A DNA stretch of 64,000 nt from an uncultured Lachnospiraceae bacterium (GTDB lineage Bacteria; Bacillota; Clostridia; Lachnospirales; Lachnospiraceae). The stretch is taken from the NCBI GenBank assembly GCA_910589265.1, contig CAJUTQ010000096.1:10036-74035 (forward strand). The letters are read 5' to 3'. A program made the position numbers and the translations under genes. The notes under the pieces were generated by a model that ran no database searches, had not been told where the DNA came from, and was given only the letters and a program-made list of their open reading frames with translations. Below, in pieces: positions 16,798-25,867 of this stretch. Within the stretch, counting starts at the first letter, position 1. Each line of letters opens with the position of its first letter.

Positions 16798-16971
16798 ATG
16801 ATTCCAAAAGATCCAGCAATGCTTCTTAGCTTTTTAAATATGAAATTAAGGGATACTTATAGAAGTTTAGACCAGTTGTGTGAAGACTTAGATGTTGACA
16901 GAAGGGAATTGGAGGACAAAATGGCTGGCCTGGACTATGTTTATGATGCTCTAAAAAATCAATTTTTATAA
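16798..16971 (+). CDS. DUF4250 domain protein
   Basis: A small gene of 57 residues with an excellent AGGAGGAGA site. The protein begins MIPKDPAMLLSFLNMKLRD, the signature of DUF4250, a family of short clostridial proteins. The rest (SLDQLCEDLDVDRRELEDKMAGLDYVYD) looks like a small helix-turn-helix with an acidic second helix. It may be a DNA-binding or adaptor protein, but its function is unknown. It faces away from the threonine aldolase gene and shares the palindrome-containing region with it. Confidence 0.85.
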   Translation: MIPKDPAMLLSFLNMKLRDTYRSLDQLCEDLDVDRRELEDKMAGLDYVYDALKNQFL

Positions 16972-17032
16972 TTAGGAAGCTGTTTCGCTGCATATATTTA
17001 GTAAAATGGTACTTTAGAAAGAAGGTATCGAG

Positions 17033-17734
17033 ATGTGGCAAAAGAAAGGATGCTGGATTCTTTTAGGGATTCATTTACTCATTCTTTGTATTGCTCTCAT
17101 ATCATCGGGAGGAATCCGTGGACTTAAAAGAGACTGGAGTCAAGCTTTTTTGGAGATGGGAGAGAGATTGGGGGAGGAGAAGCCCAAAGTAGCTCTTACT
17201 TTTGACGATGGTCCCCATCCTGTCTACACAGAAGAGATTTTAGATGGATTAAGAAAAAAAGGAGTGAAGGCAACTTTTTTTGTCATTGGAAAAAGTGTGG
17301 AGGAACAAAAAGAAATAATTGAAAGAATGGGAGAAGAGGGGCATTTAATAGGGAATCATACCTACGACCATGTAAATTTAGGACAGCTGGGGAAAAAAGA
17401 AGTATGTGTACAAATCGATAAAACGAACAAGGCTGTTTCTGACATTACAGGACAGGAAATGGTGTATATGCGTCCTCCTTTTGGGGAATGGAATAAAAAT
17501 AACGATTGTCTTGTTGATATGATTCCTGTTTTATGGACTGTAGATACAAAAGATTGGCTTTATCAAAGTCCTTCCTATTCTATGAAACAAGTAAGGGAGC
17601 ATGTGAAAGATGGTTCCATTATATTAATGCATGATTATTATAAAACTTCTGTAGAAGCTGCAATGGAAATTGTGGATTATCTTTTAGAAGAGGGGTATGA
17701 ATTTGTAACAGTAGATGAAATAGTGCTAGATTAA
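17033..17734 (+). CDS. Polysaccharide deacetylase (NodB homology domain), membrane-anchored or secreted
   Basis: A protein of 233 residues with an N-terminal signal anchor (WILLGIHLLILCIALI, residues 8-23). All carbohydrate esterase 4 motifs are present: TFDDGPHP with the catalytic aspartate, NHTYDHVNL with the zinc histidines, RPPFGEWN, VLWTVDTKDW and ILMHDYYKTS. Such enzymes remove acetyl groups from N-acetylglucosamine or N-acetylmuramic acid in peptidoglycan; spore-cortex enzymes PdaA and PdaB belong here. The start follows AGAAAGAAGG. A role in the cortex is possible given this spore-former, but no sporulation promoter was recognised. Confidence 0.92.
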   Translation: MWQKKGCWILLGIHLLILCIALISSGGIRGLKRDWSQAFLEMGERLGEEKPKVALTFDDGPHPVYTEEILDGLRKKGVKATFFVIGKSVEEQKEIIERMGEEGHLIGNHTYDHVNLGQLGKKEVCVQIDKTNKAVSDITGQEMVYMRPPFGEWNKNNDCLVDMIPVLWTVDTKDWLYQSPSYSMKQVREHVKDGSIILMHDYYKTSVEAAMEIVDYLLEEGYEFVTVDEIVLD

Positions 17735-17768
17735 AAGGTTTTTGTTAGGAAGGTTTGGAAAGACAAAG

Positions 17769-19103
17769 ATGGATATGAATTTATTTGATTATATGAGAAC
17801 AGGGAAATTAGAAAAGGATTCTCCTTTGGCAGCCAGACTCCGTCCCTTATCCCTAGAAGAAATAGTAGGACAAAAGCATATTATTGGGGAGGATAAACTC
17901 CTTTATCGGGCCATTAAGGCAGATAAACTTCGTTCCCTTATTTTTTATGGTCCTCCTGGTACAGGAAAGACCACATTGGCTAAAGTAATCGCCCATTATA
18001 CAAGTGGGGAGTTTGTCCAGATAAACGCCACAGTAGCAGGAAAAAAGGATATGGAGGCTATAGTAAATAAGGCAAAAGATGTATTAGGAATGTATGGGAA
18101 AAGAACGATCCTCTTTGTTGACGAGATACATCGATTCCACAAAGGGCAACAAGATTATCTTCTGCCTTTTGTGGAAGATGGAACATTAATACTTATAGGG
18201 GCAACGACAGAGAACCCTTTTTTTGAGGTGAACGGGGCGCTTTTGTCCCGCTCTCTTCTTTTTGAATTAAAAGCATTGGAAAAGGAAGAGATTGGGGAGC
18301 TAATAAAAAGGGCAGTTTATGACAAGGAAAAAGGAATGGGGGCTTATGAGGCACAAATAGACCAGGATGCTATTGATTTTTTGGCTCAAATGAGCAATGG
18401 AGATGCAAGACAAGCGCTTAATGCTGTAGAGTTGGCCATTATGACAACAAAACGGGAAAAGGACGGGGTAATTCATATTACTCTAGATGTAGCGTCAGAA
18501 TGTATTCAAAAAAGGGTTCTTCAGTATGACAAATCAGGAGATAATCACTATGATACTATTTCGGCTTTTATTAAAAGTATGAGAGGGTCGGATCCAGATG
18601 CCGCCCTATACTATTTGGCAAAAATGATTTATGCAGGAGAAAGTGTTACCTTTATTGCCAGAAGAATTATGATTTGTGCCTCGGAAGATGTGGGAAACGC
18701 AGATCCCATGGCTTTGACAGTGGCTGTGTCTGCCGCCCAGGCTGTAGAACGTATTGGATTTCCAGAGGCGAATTTAATTCTAGCCCAGGCAGTGTCTTAT
18801 ATAGCCTGTGCGCCTAAGAGTAATGCGGCCAGTGAAGGGATTGGGGAGGCTATGGAAACGGTAAAGACAGTAAAAAATGTAACAGTGCCCCCCCATCTTA
18901 GAGACTCCCATTATAAGGGAGCAAAAGAGATGGGACGGGGGATAGGTTATCAATATCCCCATAATTATAAAAATCATTATGTAGTCCAGCAGTACATGCC
19001 CTATGAGCTTACTGGAAAGGAATTTTACCATCCTTCGGGAAATGGATACGAGAAGAAGATAAAGGAGCATATGAAATGGCTAAAAGAAAATGCAAAAGAA
19101 TGA
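17769..19103 (+). CDS. rarA: Replication-associated recombination protein A (MgsA/RarA AAA+ ATPase)
   Basis: A protein of 444 residues, the family's usual length. It is a clamp-loader-like AAA+ ATPase acting at stalled replication forks. Walker A is FYGPPGTGKTTLAK, Walker B is ILFVDEIHRF, and sensor 1 is LIGATTENPFFEVN; the C-terminal half has the RarA helical domain (HYDTISAFIKSMRGSDPDAALYYLA). The ATG at 17769 has GGAAAG 6 bases upstream; a TTG at 17742 is less likely. The 3' end overlaps the next gene by 28 bases, suggesting translational coupling. Confidence 0.94.
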   Translation: MDMNLFDYMRTGKLEKDSPLAARLRPLSLEEIVGQKHIIGEDKLLYRAIKADKLRSLIFYGPPGTGKTTLAKVIAHYTSGEFVQINATVAGKKDMEAIVNKAKDVLGMYGKRTILFVDEIHRFHKGQQDYLLPFVEDGTLILIGATTENPFFEVNGALLSRSLLFELKALEKEEIGELIKRAVYDKEKGMGAYEAQIDQDAIDFLAQMSNGDARQALNAVELAIMTTKREKDGVIHITLDVASECIQKRVLQYDKSGDNHYDTISAFIKSMRGSDPDAALYYLAKMIYAGESVTFIARRIMICASEDVGNADPMALTVAVSAAQAVERIGFPEANLILAQAVSYIACAPKSNAASEGIGEAMETVKTVKNVTVPPHLRDSHYKGAKEMGRGIGYQYPHNYKNHYVVQQYMPYELTGKEFYHPSGNGYEKKIKEHMKWLKENAKE

Positions 19104-20359
19104 TTATTCTATCCTTTGACGCAATGGGAGCAAGAGATTTACAATATATGAAACAACAGCCAAATTTTCAAAAAATATACGAGGGCTCAGCTAGGTGCGA
19201 GAAGGTGTTTAGTGTTTATCCATCCATTACTTATCCAGCCCATGCTTCCATCGTGACAGGGAAATATCCGCGGAGCCATAAGGTAGTGAATAATTCCCTT
19301 ATCCAGCCAGGAAGAATATTTCCAGACTGGATGTGGCAAAGAAAGTACATTCATGGGACAACCTTTTACGATGAAGCAATAAAAAAAGGAAAAAAGGTGG
19401 CAGCCCTTTTGTGGCCAGTTACAGCAAAATCCAAAATTCAATATAACCTGCCAGAAGTCGTGGCATTACGTCCTTGGCAGAACCAGATTGTCGTTTCAGC
19501 TTTAAATGGAAGTATGTTTTATGAAATTGATTTGGCAAGAAGATTTGGAAAATGCATCAAAGGGATTCAACAGCCAGAGTTAGATAACTTTGTTCAGTTA
19601 TCTTTGCTCTATACCCTAAAAAAGTATCGCCCTGATTTAACGATGGTTCATTTTACAGATTTAGATACAACAAGACATAGAAAGGGACTGGATAATGAAA
19701 ATACATATCAGGCTATGGACAGACATGATAAGAGGCTTGGAGAAATAATGGAACTTTTACAAAAGGAAGGAATGGAGGAGGAGACAACCATTGTCCTTTT
19801 AGGGGATCACAGTCAGATGGACGTTCATACAATTGTGAATCTCAATGCCCTTTTGGCAAAGAGGGGTTATGTCAAAGTAAGAAATAAGAAAATAATAGGT
19901 TATAGAGCATTGGCAAAACATTGTGATGGCTCCTGTTACATTTATATAAAAGATCCGTCTATTGTGCCTCAGGTAGCTGATCTTTTAAAAGAATGGAAAA
20001 AGAAAGGCTGCTATGGAATTGAGAAAATATGGAACCGGAAGCAGGTAAGAGAATTAGGAGCTGACGATAGATGTAGTTTCATGGTAGAGGCAAAAGAAGG
20101 ATATTATTTTTTAGACGGTGTAGACAGTCCTGTAAAAAGGGTTGAAGAGGAGAAAGATCACCCTATGAAGGCAACCCACGGATATTTGCCTTATAAAGAA
20201 GGATATGAGACATTTTTTATGATGAAAGGGCCAGGTGTAAAGGAAAATGTCCATGTAGAAAAAATGACCCTTGTGGACGAAGGGCCTACGATTGCAAAAC
20301 TTTTATCCCTTAACTTAAAGGGTGCAGATGGAAGAGTTGTGGAAGAAATGCTTGTATGA
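19076..20359 (+). CDS. Alkaline phosphatase superfamily protein, nucleotide pyrophosphatase/phosphodiesterase type
   Basis: A protein of 427 residues. The order of metal motifs matches ENPP-like phosphodiesterases: SFDAMGARDL (first metal aspartate), VYPSITYPAHASIVTG (nucleophile region, threonine before YP), HFTDLDTTRH, LLGDHSQMDVH and a late MKATHGYLPY histidine. The ATG follows AAAGGAG within the rarA 3' end, so the two are co-transcribed. No signal peptide or membrane segment is visible, suggesting a cytoplasmic enzyme. The substrate is unknown. The next gene converges from the minus strand 10 bases away. Confidence 0.87.
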   Translation: MAKRKCKRMIILSFDAMGARDLQYMKQQPNFQKIYEGSARCEKVFSVYPSITYPAHASIVTGKYPRSHKVVNNSLIQPGRIFPDWMWQRKYIHGTTFYDEAIKKGKKVAALLWPVTAKSKIQYNLPEVVALRPWQNQIVVSALNGSMFYEIDLARRFGKCIKGIQQPELDNFVQLSLLYTLKKYRPDLTMVHFTDLDTTRHRKGLDNENTYQAMDRHDKRLGEIMELLQKEGMEEETTIVLLGDHSQMDVHTIVNLNALLAKRGYVKVRNKKIIGYRALAKHCDGSCYIYIKDPSIVPQVADLLKEWKKKGCYGIEKIWNRKQVRELGADDRCSFMVEAKEGYYFLDGVDSPVKRVEEEKDHPMKATHGYLPYKEGYETFFMMKGPGVKENVHVEKMTLVDEGPTIAKLLSLNLKGADGRVVEEMLV

Positions 20360-20369
20360 CTAAGGAGAA

Positions 20370-20885
20370 TTACAGTAGTTGTTCCATAAGATATCCATAA
20401 ATCTCCTCATGCTTTTCTTTCCATTGACGGCATGCCTTTTTAGCTCCTTCCTCTGTAGGAACAGAAAGCTCAATGTGGATTAAATCCCACATTTCTTCTT
20501 TAATAAAAAGGCGGGCCGTATACTCGCCACTTGTAGATTTAAAATAATCCGATTGAATAGAAACTTCATTTTTAAAGTTTAACTTATTTTGACCCATGAA
20601 ATTGCGGATATCTTCCTGAATAGAAGGTTCTAAGCGGTTGGAAAAATATTTTAAAGTACTTTTTCCTTCCTCTGTGATACTTAGCTGAGTACCATTTAAG
20701 ACGGTTTTGGATTGGATGAGCTGGGAGTCAAGTAATTCTCCAATGGCTTGTTGTAAAGGAAAAAAGGTACAATATTCCCTTTCCAAAATAAACTCGAATA
20801 ATTGAGATCTTTTCAGGGGAAATTTTACTTCGTTTAGCATAAAAAGAACAATGAGCTTATATAAGGTTAATAAGGAATCTTGCAT
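20370..20885 (-). CDS. DUF4364 family winged-helix-like protein
   Basis: A protein of 171 residues. The first 80 residues read as a winged helix (LYKLIVLFMLNEVKFPLKRSQ, then a wing near LNGTQLSITEEGKSTLKYFSN), as in DUF4364, which is widespread in Lachnospiraceae and is thought to bind DNA. The C-terminal half is a mixed alpha/beta domain (YTARLFIKEEMWDLIHIELSV). It lies 34 bases downstream of the radical SAM gene on the same strand and is probably co-transcribed with it. The target is unknown. Confidence 0.82.
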   Translation of the reverse strand: MQDSLLTLYKLIVLFMLNEVKFPLKRSQLFEFILEREYCTFFPLQQAIGELLDSQLIQSKTVLNGTQLSITEEGKSTLKYFSNRLEPSIQEDIRNFMGQNKLNFKNEVSIQSDYFKSTSGEYTARLFIKEEMWDLIHIELSVPTEEGAKKACRQWKEKHEEIYGYLMEQLL

Positions 20886-20919
20886 AGGTATAGTCCTTTC
20901 TTTGAAGAATGGCAGTTTT

Positions 20920-21867
20920 CTATGAAGTAAGACGCATATATTTTTTTCCCTGCCATGTATTTCTTTGCTGAAACTCTTTGTGGATTGTATTTAAGACGAC
21001 TCTTTTTTTTAGACACCATAAAGGGGCAATGAGGAGATCTTTCGGGGGATCCCCTGTTAACCGATGAATGACCATTGTTTCTGGAAGAATCTCAACGGCC
21101 TTTACAACATAATCAACGTATTCCAAAAGAGTGAGTGTTTTAAAAGGGTTTTCTTTATAAATAAGGGCAAGGTCCGTGTTATTTAATACTTGAAGAAGCT
21201 GAAGCTTTATGCCTTGGATGTCCTTTTTTGCTAAATAAGAAATGGTGTCCATCATCATCTTTTCTGTCTCAAAGGGAAGCCCGAAAATAGTATGGACAAC
21301 AATGGGAATTTTGCGGGACTGGCATGCTTTTAAAGCCTCCTCAAAGCAAAGCAGATCGTAGCCCCTGCGGATAAAACGGGCAGTTTCTTCATGGATTGTT
21401 TGAAGTCCTAATTCTATAAAAATAGGTTTTTTTCTTTGCATCTCTTCTAACAGATCAAGTTTTTCCTTTTCTAGGCAGTCTGGTCTTGTAGCAATGGAAA
21501 GGGCAACGATATCTGGATGGGAAAGAGCCTCCGTATAAACCTTTCTTAAGTAGGAAACAGGGGCATATGTATTTGTAAAAGCTTGAAAATAAGCAATAAA
21601 TTTTTTTCCTGTATTTTTAGGAGAATCTAGAAAATATTTTTTGCCTTCTTCTATTTGCTGGTAGATGGGGAGAGAAGGGGAGCCTGCAAAGTCTCCGCTG
21701 CCTCCTTGGCTGCAAAAAATACATCCTCTAAAGTCAAGAGTATTGTCTCTATTGGGGCAGGTCATACGAGCATTTAGAGAAATTTTATAAATTTTTTCCC
21801 CAAACTGCTCTTGCAAACTGTAGTCCAATGAATGATAAGGTTTCTTATTCCATAAGTGATTTTTCAT
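20920..21867 (-). CDS. TIGR01212 family radical SAM protein (YtqA-like)
   Basis: A protein of 315 residues. The family's unusual iron-sulfur cysteine spacing is present at the N-terminus: CPNRDNTLDFRGCIFC, that is C-X11-C-X2-C. FIELGLQTIHEETARFIRRGY and VHTIFGLPFETEKMMMDTI are typical of this group, which is related to oxygen-independent coproporphyrinogen oxidase-like enzymes. The ATG at 21867 is preferred because AGGAAGG stands 5 bases upstream; an in-frame GTG two codons earlier overlaps that site. The reaction of this family is not established here. Confidence 0.88.
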   Translation of the reverse strand: MKNHLWNKKPYHSLDYSLQEQFGEKIYKISLNARMTCPNRDNTLDFRGCIFCSQGGSGDFAGSPSLPIYQQIEEGKKYFLDSPKNTGKKFIAYFQAFTNTYAPVSYLRKVYTEALSHPDIVALSIATRPDCLEKEKLDLLEEMQRKKPIFIELGLQTIHEETARFIRRGYDLLCFEEALKACQSRKIPIVVHTIFGLPFETEKMMMDTISYLAKKDIQGIKLQLLQVLNNTDLALIYKENPFKTLTLLEYVDYVVKAVEILPETMVIHRLTGDPPKDLLIAPLWCLKKRVVLNTIHKEFQQRNTWQGKKYMRLTS

Positions 21868-21964
21868 ATGCACCTTCCTAATTTTTACTTCTTAAATCCA
21901 TAAAATTGAAATACAAACGAGTATATAGATTCATGCCTATCATATAATATTTATTTTATGAAAT

Positions 21965-21986
21965 CAAGGGAATGCCCTTGTTTTTT
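21965..21986 (+). terminator. Intrinsic terminator with no visible gene upstream, in front of rho
   Basis: CAAGGG-AATG-CCCTTG followed by TTTTTT is a textbook hairpin on the plus strand. The only upstream gene within 1 kb runs the other way, so it can act only on a short transcript starting after about 21880. It may be an attenuator or the end of a small RNA in the rho leader. The rest of the 285-base interval 21868-22152 is AT-rich and shows no gene. Confidence 0.55.
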
Positions 21987-22152
21987 ATAATAAACCGTTG
22001 TATAATTTATGATTATAAATCATTGAAAGATTCAAAGTTATTCATCTGCTGTTGTAAAGCTAATCCAGACGGCACATCAAATCTAATTATAAATTCCACA
22101 TATATTGAATTAAATATAGACTGAGCCGCTTTAAAAAATGAAGGAAAGGAAA

Positions 22153-23544
22153 ATGAGCAGACGCCCACTTTTTTGGCGGATCAAACAGGGCTGTTTTCCA
22201 GGGAAACCTGGGAAATGCATAGGTATGTATATGAGAGAAAAATATGAGTCATTATCACTGGTTGTATTGAAGGACATAGCAAAGACAAGGGGTATGAAAC
22301 ACATCTCATCTATGAAAAAGCAAGAGCTAGTGGATGCAATGCTTAAGAGAGATGAGGAGGAAGAGAATAAAAAGGAGAATATGGCCCATCCAGAAGTTTC
22401 AGCAGAGAAGGAAGCTTTGGACAGTGGGATTACGGCCAATGGAATATTGGAAGTTCTTCCTGATGGATATGGATTTATTCGATGTGCTAATTATCTCCCA
22501 GGAGAGAATGATGTATATGTAGCTCCTTCCCAAATACGAAGATTTAATTTAAAGACAGGAGACATTGTTGTGGGGAATACAAGGGTGAAAACCCAGACAG
22601 AGAAATTCAGCGCCCTTCTTTATATTAAGTCCATTAATGGCTTTCATCCCAATGAGGCTGCCAAAAGGTGTAATTTTGAGGACATGACACCTATTTTTCC
22701 CAACGAACGGCTGCATCTGGAGACAGGGACACAAAACCTTCCTATGAGAATTATGGATTTGATTTCCCCTGTAGGCAAAGGACAAAGAGGGATGGTAGTA
22801 TCCCCTCCTAAGGCAGGAAAGACAACTTTATTAAAAGCCATTGCCAAATCTATCAAACAGAACAACCCAGAAATGCACATGATTATTCTTCTCATAGATG
22901 AGCGGCCAGAGGAAGTGACAGATATTAAAGAGGCAATCGAAGGAAAAAATGTGGAAGTGATTTATTCCACCTTTGATGAGCTTCCAGAACACCATAAGAG
23001 AGTATCTGAGATGGTCATGGAGAGGGCAAAAAGACTAGTAGAACATAAAAAAGACGTCATGATTTTACTGGATAGTATTACTAGGCTTACAAGGGCATAT
23101 AACTTAACAGTGCCTCCCAGCGGCAGAACCTTATCTGGCGGACTAGATCCTGCAGCGCTTCATATGCCAAAGCGTTTTTTTGGGGCTGCGAGAAATATGC
23201 GGGAGGGGGGAAGCCTGACAATACTTGCATCAGCTCTTGTGGAGACTGGGAGTAAAATGGATGATGTTGTCTATGAGGAATTTAAAGGTACAGGAAATAT
23301 GGAGATGGTATTGGATAGAAAGCTGTCTGAAAAAAGGATATTTCCTGCCATTGATATTCCAAAGTCTGGAACTAGAAGAGAAGATTTATTACTTAATGCC
23401 GAAGAGCTGGAGGGAATGAACATTATGAGAAAGGCATTAAATGAAATGAAGCCAGAGGAAGCGGTGGAACGAATTTTGGATCTTTTTGTTAAGACTAAGA
23501 ACAATAAAGAGTTTGTGGAAATGATAAAAAAGATAAATTTTTGA
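22153..23544 (+). CDS. rho: Transcription termination factor Rho
   Basis: A hexameric RNA-dependent ATPase/helicase. The N-terminal SAP-like helices (LVVLKDIAKTRGMK) are followed by a charged linker, the cold-shock RNA-binding domain (GILEVLPDGYGFIRCANYLPG) and the ATPase core. Walker A is SPPKAGKTTLL and Walker B is VMILLDSITRLTRAYN. The start is uncertain: ATG at 22153 has a good AGGAAAGG site and yields 463 residues with an atypical basic leader (MSRRPLFWRIKQG). ATGs at 22225 and 22231 would give the usual family N-terminus (MREKYESL) but lack a clear ribosome site. rpmE follows. Confidence 0.94.
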   Translation: MSRRPLFWRIKQGCFPGKPGKCIGMYMREKYESLSLVVLKDIAKTRGMKHISSMKKQELVDAMLKRDEEEENKKENMAHPEVSAEKEALDSGITANGILEVLPDGYGFIRCANYLPGENDVYVAPSQIRRFNLKTGDIVVGNTRVKTQTEKFSALLYIKSINGFHPNEAAKRCNFEDMTPIFPNERLHLETGTQNLPMRIMDLISPVGKGQRGMVVSPPKAGKTTLLKAIAKSIKQNNPEMHMIILLIDERPEEVTDIKEAIEGKNVEVIYSTFDELPEHHKRVSEMVMERAKRLVEHKKDVMILLDSITRLTRAYNLTVPPSGRTLSGGLDPAALHMPKRFFGAARNMREGGSLTILASALVETGSKMDDVVYEEFKGTGNMEMVLDRKLSEKRIFPAIDIPKSGTRREDLLLNAEELEGMNIMRKALNEMKPEEAVERILDLFVKTKNNKEFVEMIKKINF

Positions 23545-23646
23545 AAGAAGAAAAAAGGCTTGCGCAAATAAGTAAGCTATGATAAAATGAATGAGCTATG
23601 TAAAGAATAATAGACAGATACTTGTATATAAAGAGGTGAAATAAAA

Positions 23647-23850
23647 ATGAGAGAAGGAATCCATCCCAATTATCATCAGGCAACGGTTACATGCAATTGT
23701 GGGAACACATTTGTGACAGGTTCTACAAAACCAGATATCCACGTTGAAATCTGTTCCAAGTGTCATCCCTTTTATACTGGCCAACAGAAGACGGCTCAGG
23801 CACATGGACGCATTGACAAGTTTAACAAGAAATATGGCGTGGACAATTAA
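23647..23850 (+). CDS. rpmE: 50S ribosomal protein L31, zinc-binding type
   Basis: A protein of 67 residues. It has the four-cysteine C+ form of L31: TCNCGNTF and ICSKCHPFYTG supply the zinc ligands. C-terminal RIDKFNKKYG is typical. It follows rho by 102 bases, the common rho-rpmE order of Firmicutes, with an AGAGGTGA ribosome site. Having the zinc-bound form means it is expected under zinc-replete conditions; no zinc-free paralogue is in the window. Confidence 0.96.
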   Translation: MREGIHPNYHQATVTCNCGNTFVTGSTKPDIHVEICSKCHPFYTGQQKTAQAHGRIDKFNKKYGVDN

Positions 23851-23972
23851 GTTATTTCTTATGTAAGGGTTGGGGTTGAAGAATCTCAGCCTGTTTTGCT
23901 GTATAATAAAAGAAATAAGTTCATTTCCCGACAAGGCAAATACTTGAAGAATGGATGGTAGGGATGAAAAAA

Positions 23973-24935
23973 ATGAAAAATGCATCTTGTGGCATTGGGG
24001 GACAGGCGGTCATCGAAGGAGTGATGATGAAAAATAAAGAGCGGTATGCAGTGGCAGTTCGAAAGCCAGATCATACGATAGAAGTAATGACAGATGAATA
24101 CAAGACCGTTGCCCCGAACAAGAAATTAACTGAAATTCCTTTTGTACGGGGAGTTTTTAATTTTATAGATTCTTTAGTGCTAGGAATGAAAATATTGTCT
24201 TATTCTGCTTCCTTTTATGAGGATGAGGAGGATAGGGACAAGGAGAAAAAGAGCAAAAGCTGGATGGAGAAAGTTTTGGGAGAAAAGGCTGAATCTGTAT
24301 TTATGGGATGTACGATTTTCCTTTCTGTTTTGGCGGCAATTGGCCTTTTTATGATTCTTCCCTATATTATTTCCACTTTTTTAGGCAGATTTATTGATTC
24401 CCATGGGGCTCTTGCAATTCTTGAAGGAATTTTACGACTGACTATATTTATTGGCTATGTATTTCTCATCTCTCTGATGAAAGACATTAAACGGGTATAT
24501 CAGTATCATGGAGCAGAACATAAATGTATTAGCTGCATTGAAAGGGGATATCCATTGACTGTGGACAATGTAAGGAAGAGCTCCAAAGAGCATAAACGTT
24601 GTGGCACGAGTTTTATGCTTTTTGTAATGGTCGTGAGTATTTTATTCTTTTTTTTCATTAAAGTAGAAAATCCTTTCATAAAAATGGGACTTCGAGTAGT
24701 ACTCATTCCTTTTATTGCAGGGGTTTCCTATGAAATTATTCGTTTAGCGGGAAAAACCGATCATTTCATTGTGAATATACTTTCTGCCCCAGGGCTTTGG
24801 CTTCAAAGATTAACGACAAAGGAGCCAGATGATCAAATGATTGAGGTAGCTATTGCAGCAGTGGAAGAGGTTTTTGACTGGAAGGCTTACTTTCAGGAAA
24901 GATTTGACTCAGTTAAGGGATATAGAAAGGAATAG
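23973..24935 (+). CDS. DUF1385 family membrane protein
   Basis: A protein of 320 residues. The N-terminal GIGGQAVIEGVMMKN is the DUF1385 signature, and YHGAEHKCISCIERG, CGTSFMLFVMVVSILFFFF and VSYEIIRLAG are also conserved in this family. Four to five membrane segments lie in the second half. It has been described as a YqhQ-like protein; the function is unsettled, though the gene very often precedes prmC and prfA, as here. ATG at 23973 is favoured because GGTAGGG lies 9 bases upstream; ATGs at 23955 and 23964 are alternatives. prmC starts 11 bases downstream. Confidence 0.9.
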   Translation: MKNASCGIGGQAVIEGVMMKNKERYAVAVRKPDHTIEVMTDEYKTVAPNKKLTEIPFVRGVFNFIDSLVLGMKILSYSASFYEDEEDRDKEKKSKSWMEKVLGEKAESVFMGCTIFLSVLAAIGLFMILPYIISTFLGRFIDSHGALAILEGILRLTIFIGYVFLISLMKDIKRVYQYHGAEHKCISCIERGYPLTVDNVRKSSKEHKRCGTSFMLFVMVVSILFFFFIKVENPFIKMGLRVVLIPFIAGVSYEIIRLAGKTDHFIVNILSAPGLWLQRLTTKEPDDQMIEVAIAAVEEVFDWKAYFQERFDSVKGYRKE

Positions 24936-24946
24936 GACAGAAGAAA

Positions 24947-25786
24947 ATGCAGTATAAGGAAGCCTATGCATATGGAAAGAGGATATTGGAGGAGAATAAC
25001 ATTGCCTATGCCCAGTGGGATGCACGGCGACTACTGGAGCATATTTGCCATATAAATAGAGGACAGTTCGTAGTATGGGGAGAGAAAAAGATGGAGGAAG
25101 AAGAGGAAGAGAAATACAAGAAGGCTATTCAAGAGCGGGCAGCCCATAGACCATTGCAGTATATTGTAGGAAGCCAGGAATTTATGGGTTTGCCATTTCT
25201 TGTAAATGAGCATGTACTTATTCCCAGACAGGACACAGAGTGCCTGGTAGAAGAAGTTTTAAAGAAAGTACAAGATGAAATGGCAGTTTTAGACCTTTGC
25301 ACTGGTTCTGGTTGTATTATTTTAAGCATTGCACATTATAAAAAAAATATTATGGCGAAGGCCAGTGACGTTTCACCAGATGCTTTGGCAGTTGCCAGGG
25401 AAAATAAAAAAAGACTAGGGCTGGATGTTCAGTTTGTTGAAAGTGATCTGTTCCAAAAAATAGAAGGAAAGTATGATGTTATTGTCTCCAATCCTCCCTA
25501 TATAAAAAAGGGCGAGATAGGGGAATTAATGGAAGAAGTCAGGGATTATGAGCCTTTTTGTGCCTTAGATGGAGGGGAAGACGGACTTTTCTTTTATCGA
25601 GTGATTGGTAAAGAGGCAAGAAAATATTTAAAAAAGGGAGGGTGGATGTTTTTTGAGATTGGATATGATCAGAGGGAAGAGGTGATTTCCATAATGGAGC
25701 AATATGGATACGAGGATATTTCCAGTGTAAAAGATTTAGGAGGACACAATCGAATAGTTTATGGTAAATATGGGATTTCCTCGTAA
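24947..25786 (+). CDS. prmC: Peptide chain release factor N5-glutamine methyltransferase
   Basis: A protein of 279 residues, normal for PrmC/HemK, which methylates the glutamine of the GGQ motif in release factors. A helical N-terminal domain recognises the factor. The SAM-binding motif is VLDLCTGSGCIILSIA and the catalytic motif is SNPPYIKK, which holds the substrate glutamine. Its substrate, RF1, is encoded immediately downstream (prfA). It starts 11 bases after the DUF1385 gene. Confidence 0.95.
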   Translation: MQYKEAYAYGKRILEENNIAYAQWDARRLLEHICHINRGQFVVWGEKKMEEEEEEKYKKAIQERAAHRPLQYIVGSQEFMGLPFLVNEHVLIPRQDTECLVEEVLKKVQDEMAVLDLCTGSGCIILSIAHYKKNIMAKASDVSPDALAVARENKKRLGLDVQFVESDLFQKIEGKYDVIVSNPPYIKKGEIGELMEEVRDYEPFCALDGGEDGLFFYRVIGKEARKYLKKGGWMFFEIGYDQREEVISIMEQYGYEDISSVKDLGGHNRIVYGKYGISS

Positions 25787-25867
25787 TGGAAATAGATTGT
25801 TTGTGCCTGTACTAGAGCGCAAGAAGAAAAGAAAGACAAAGTAAGAAGCGCAGAAATGGGGAAAGAA

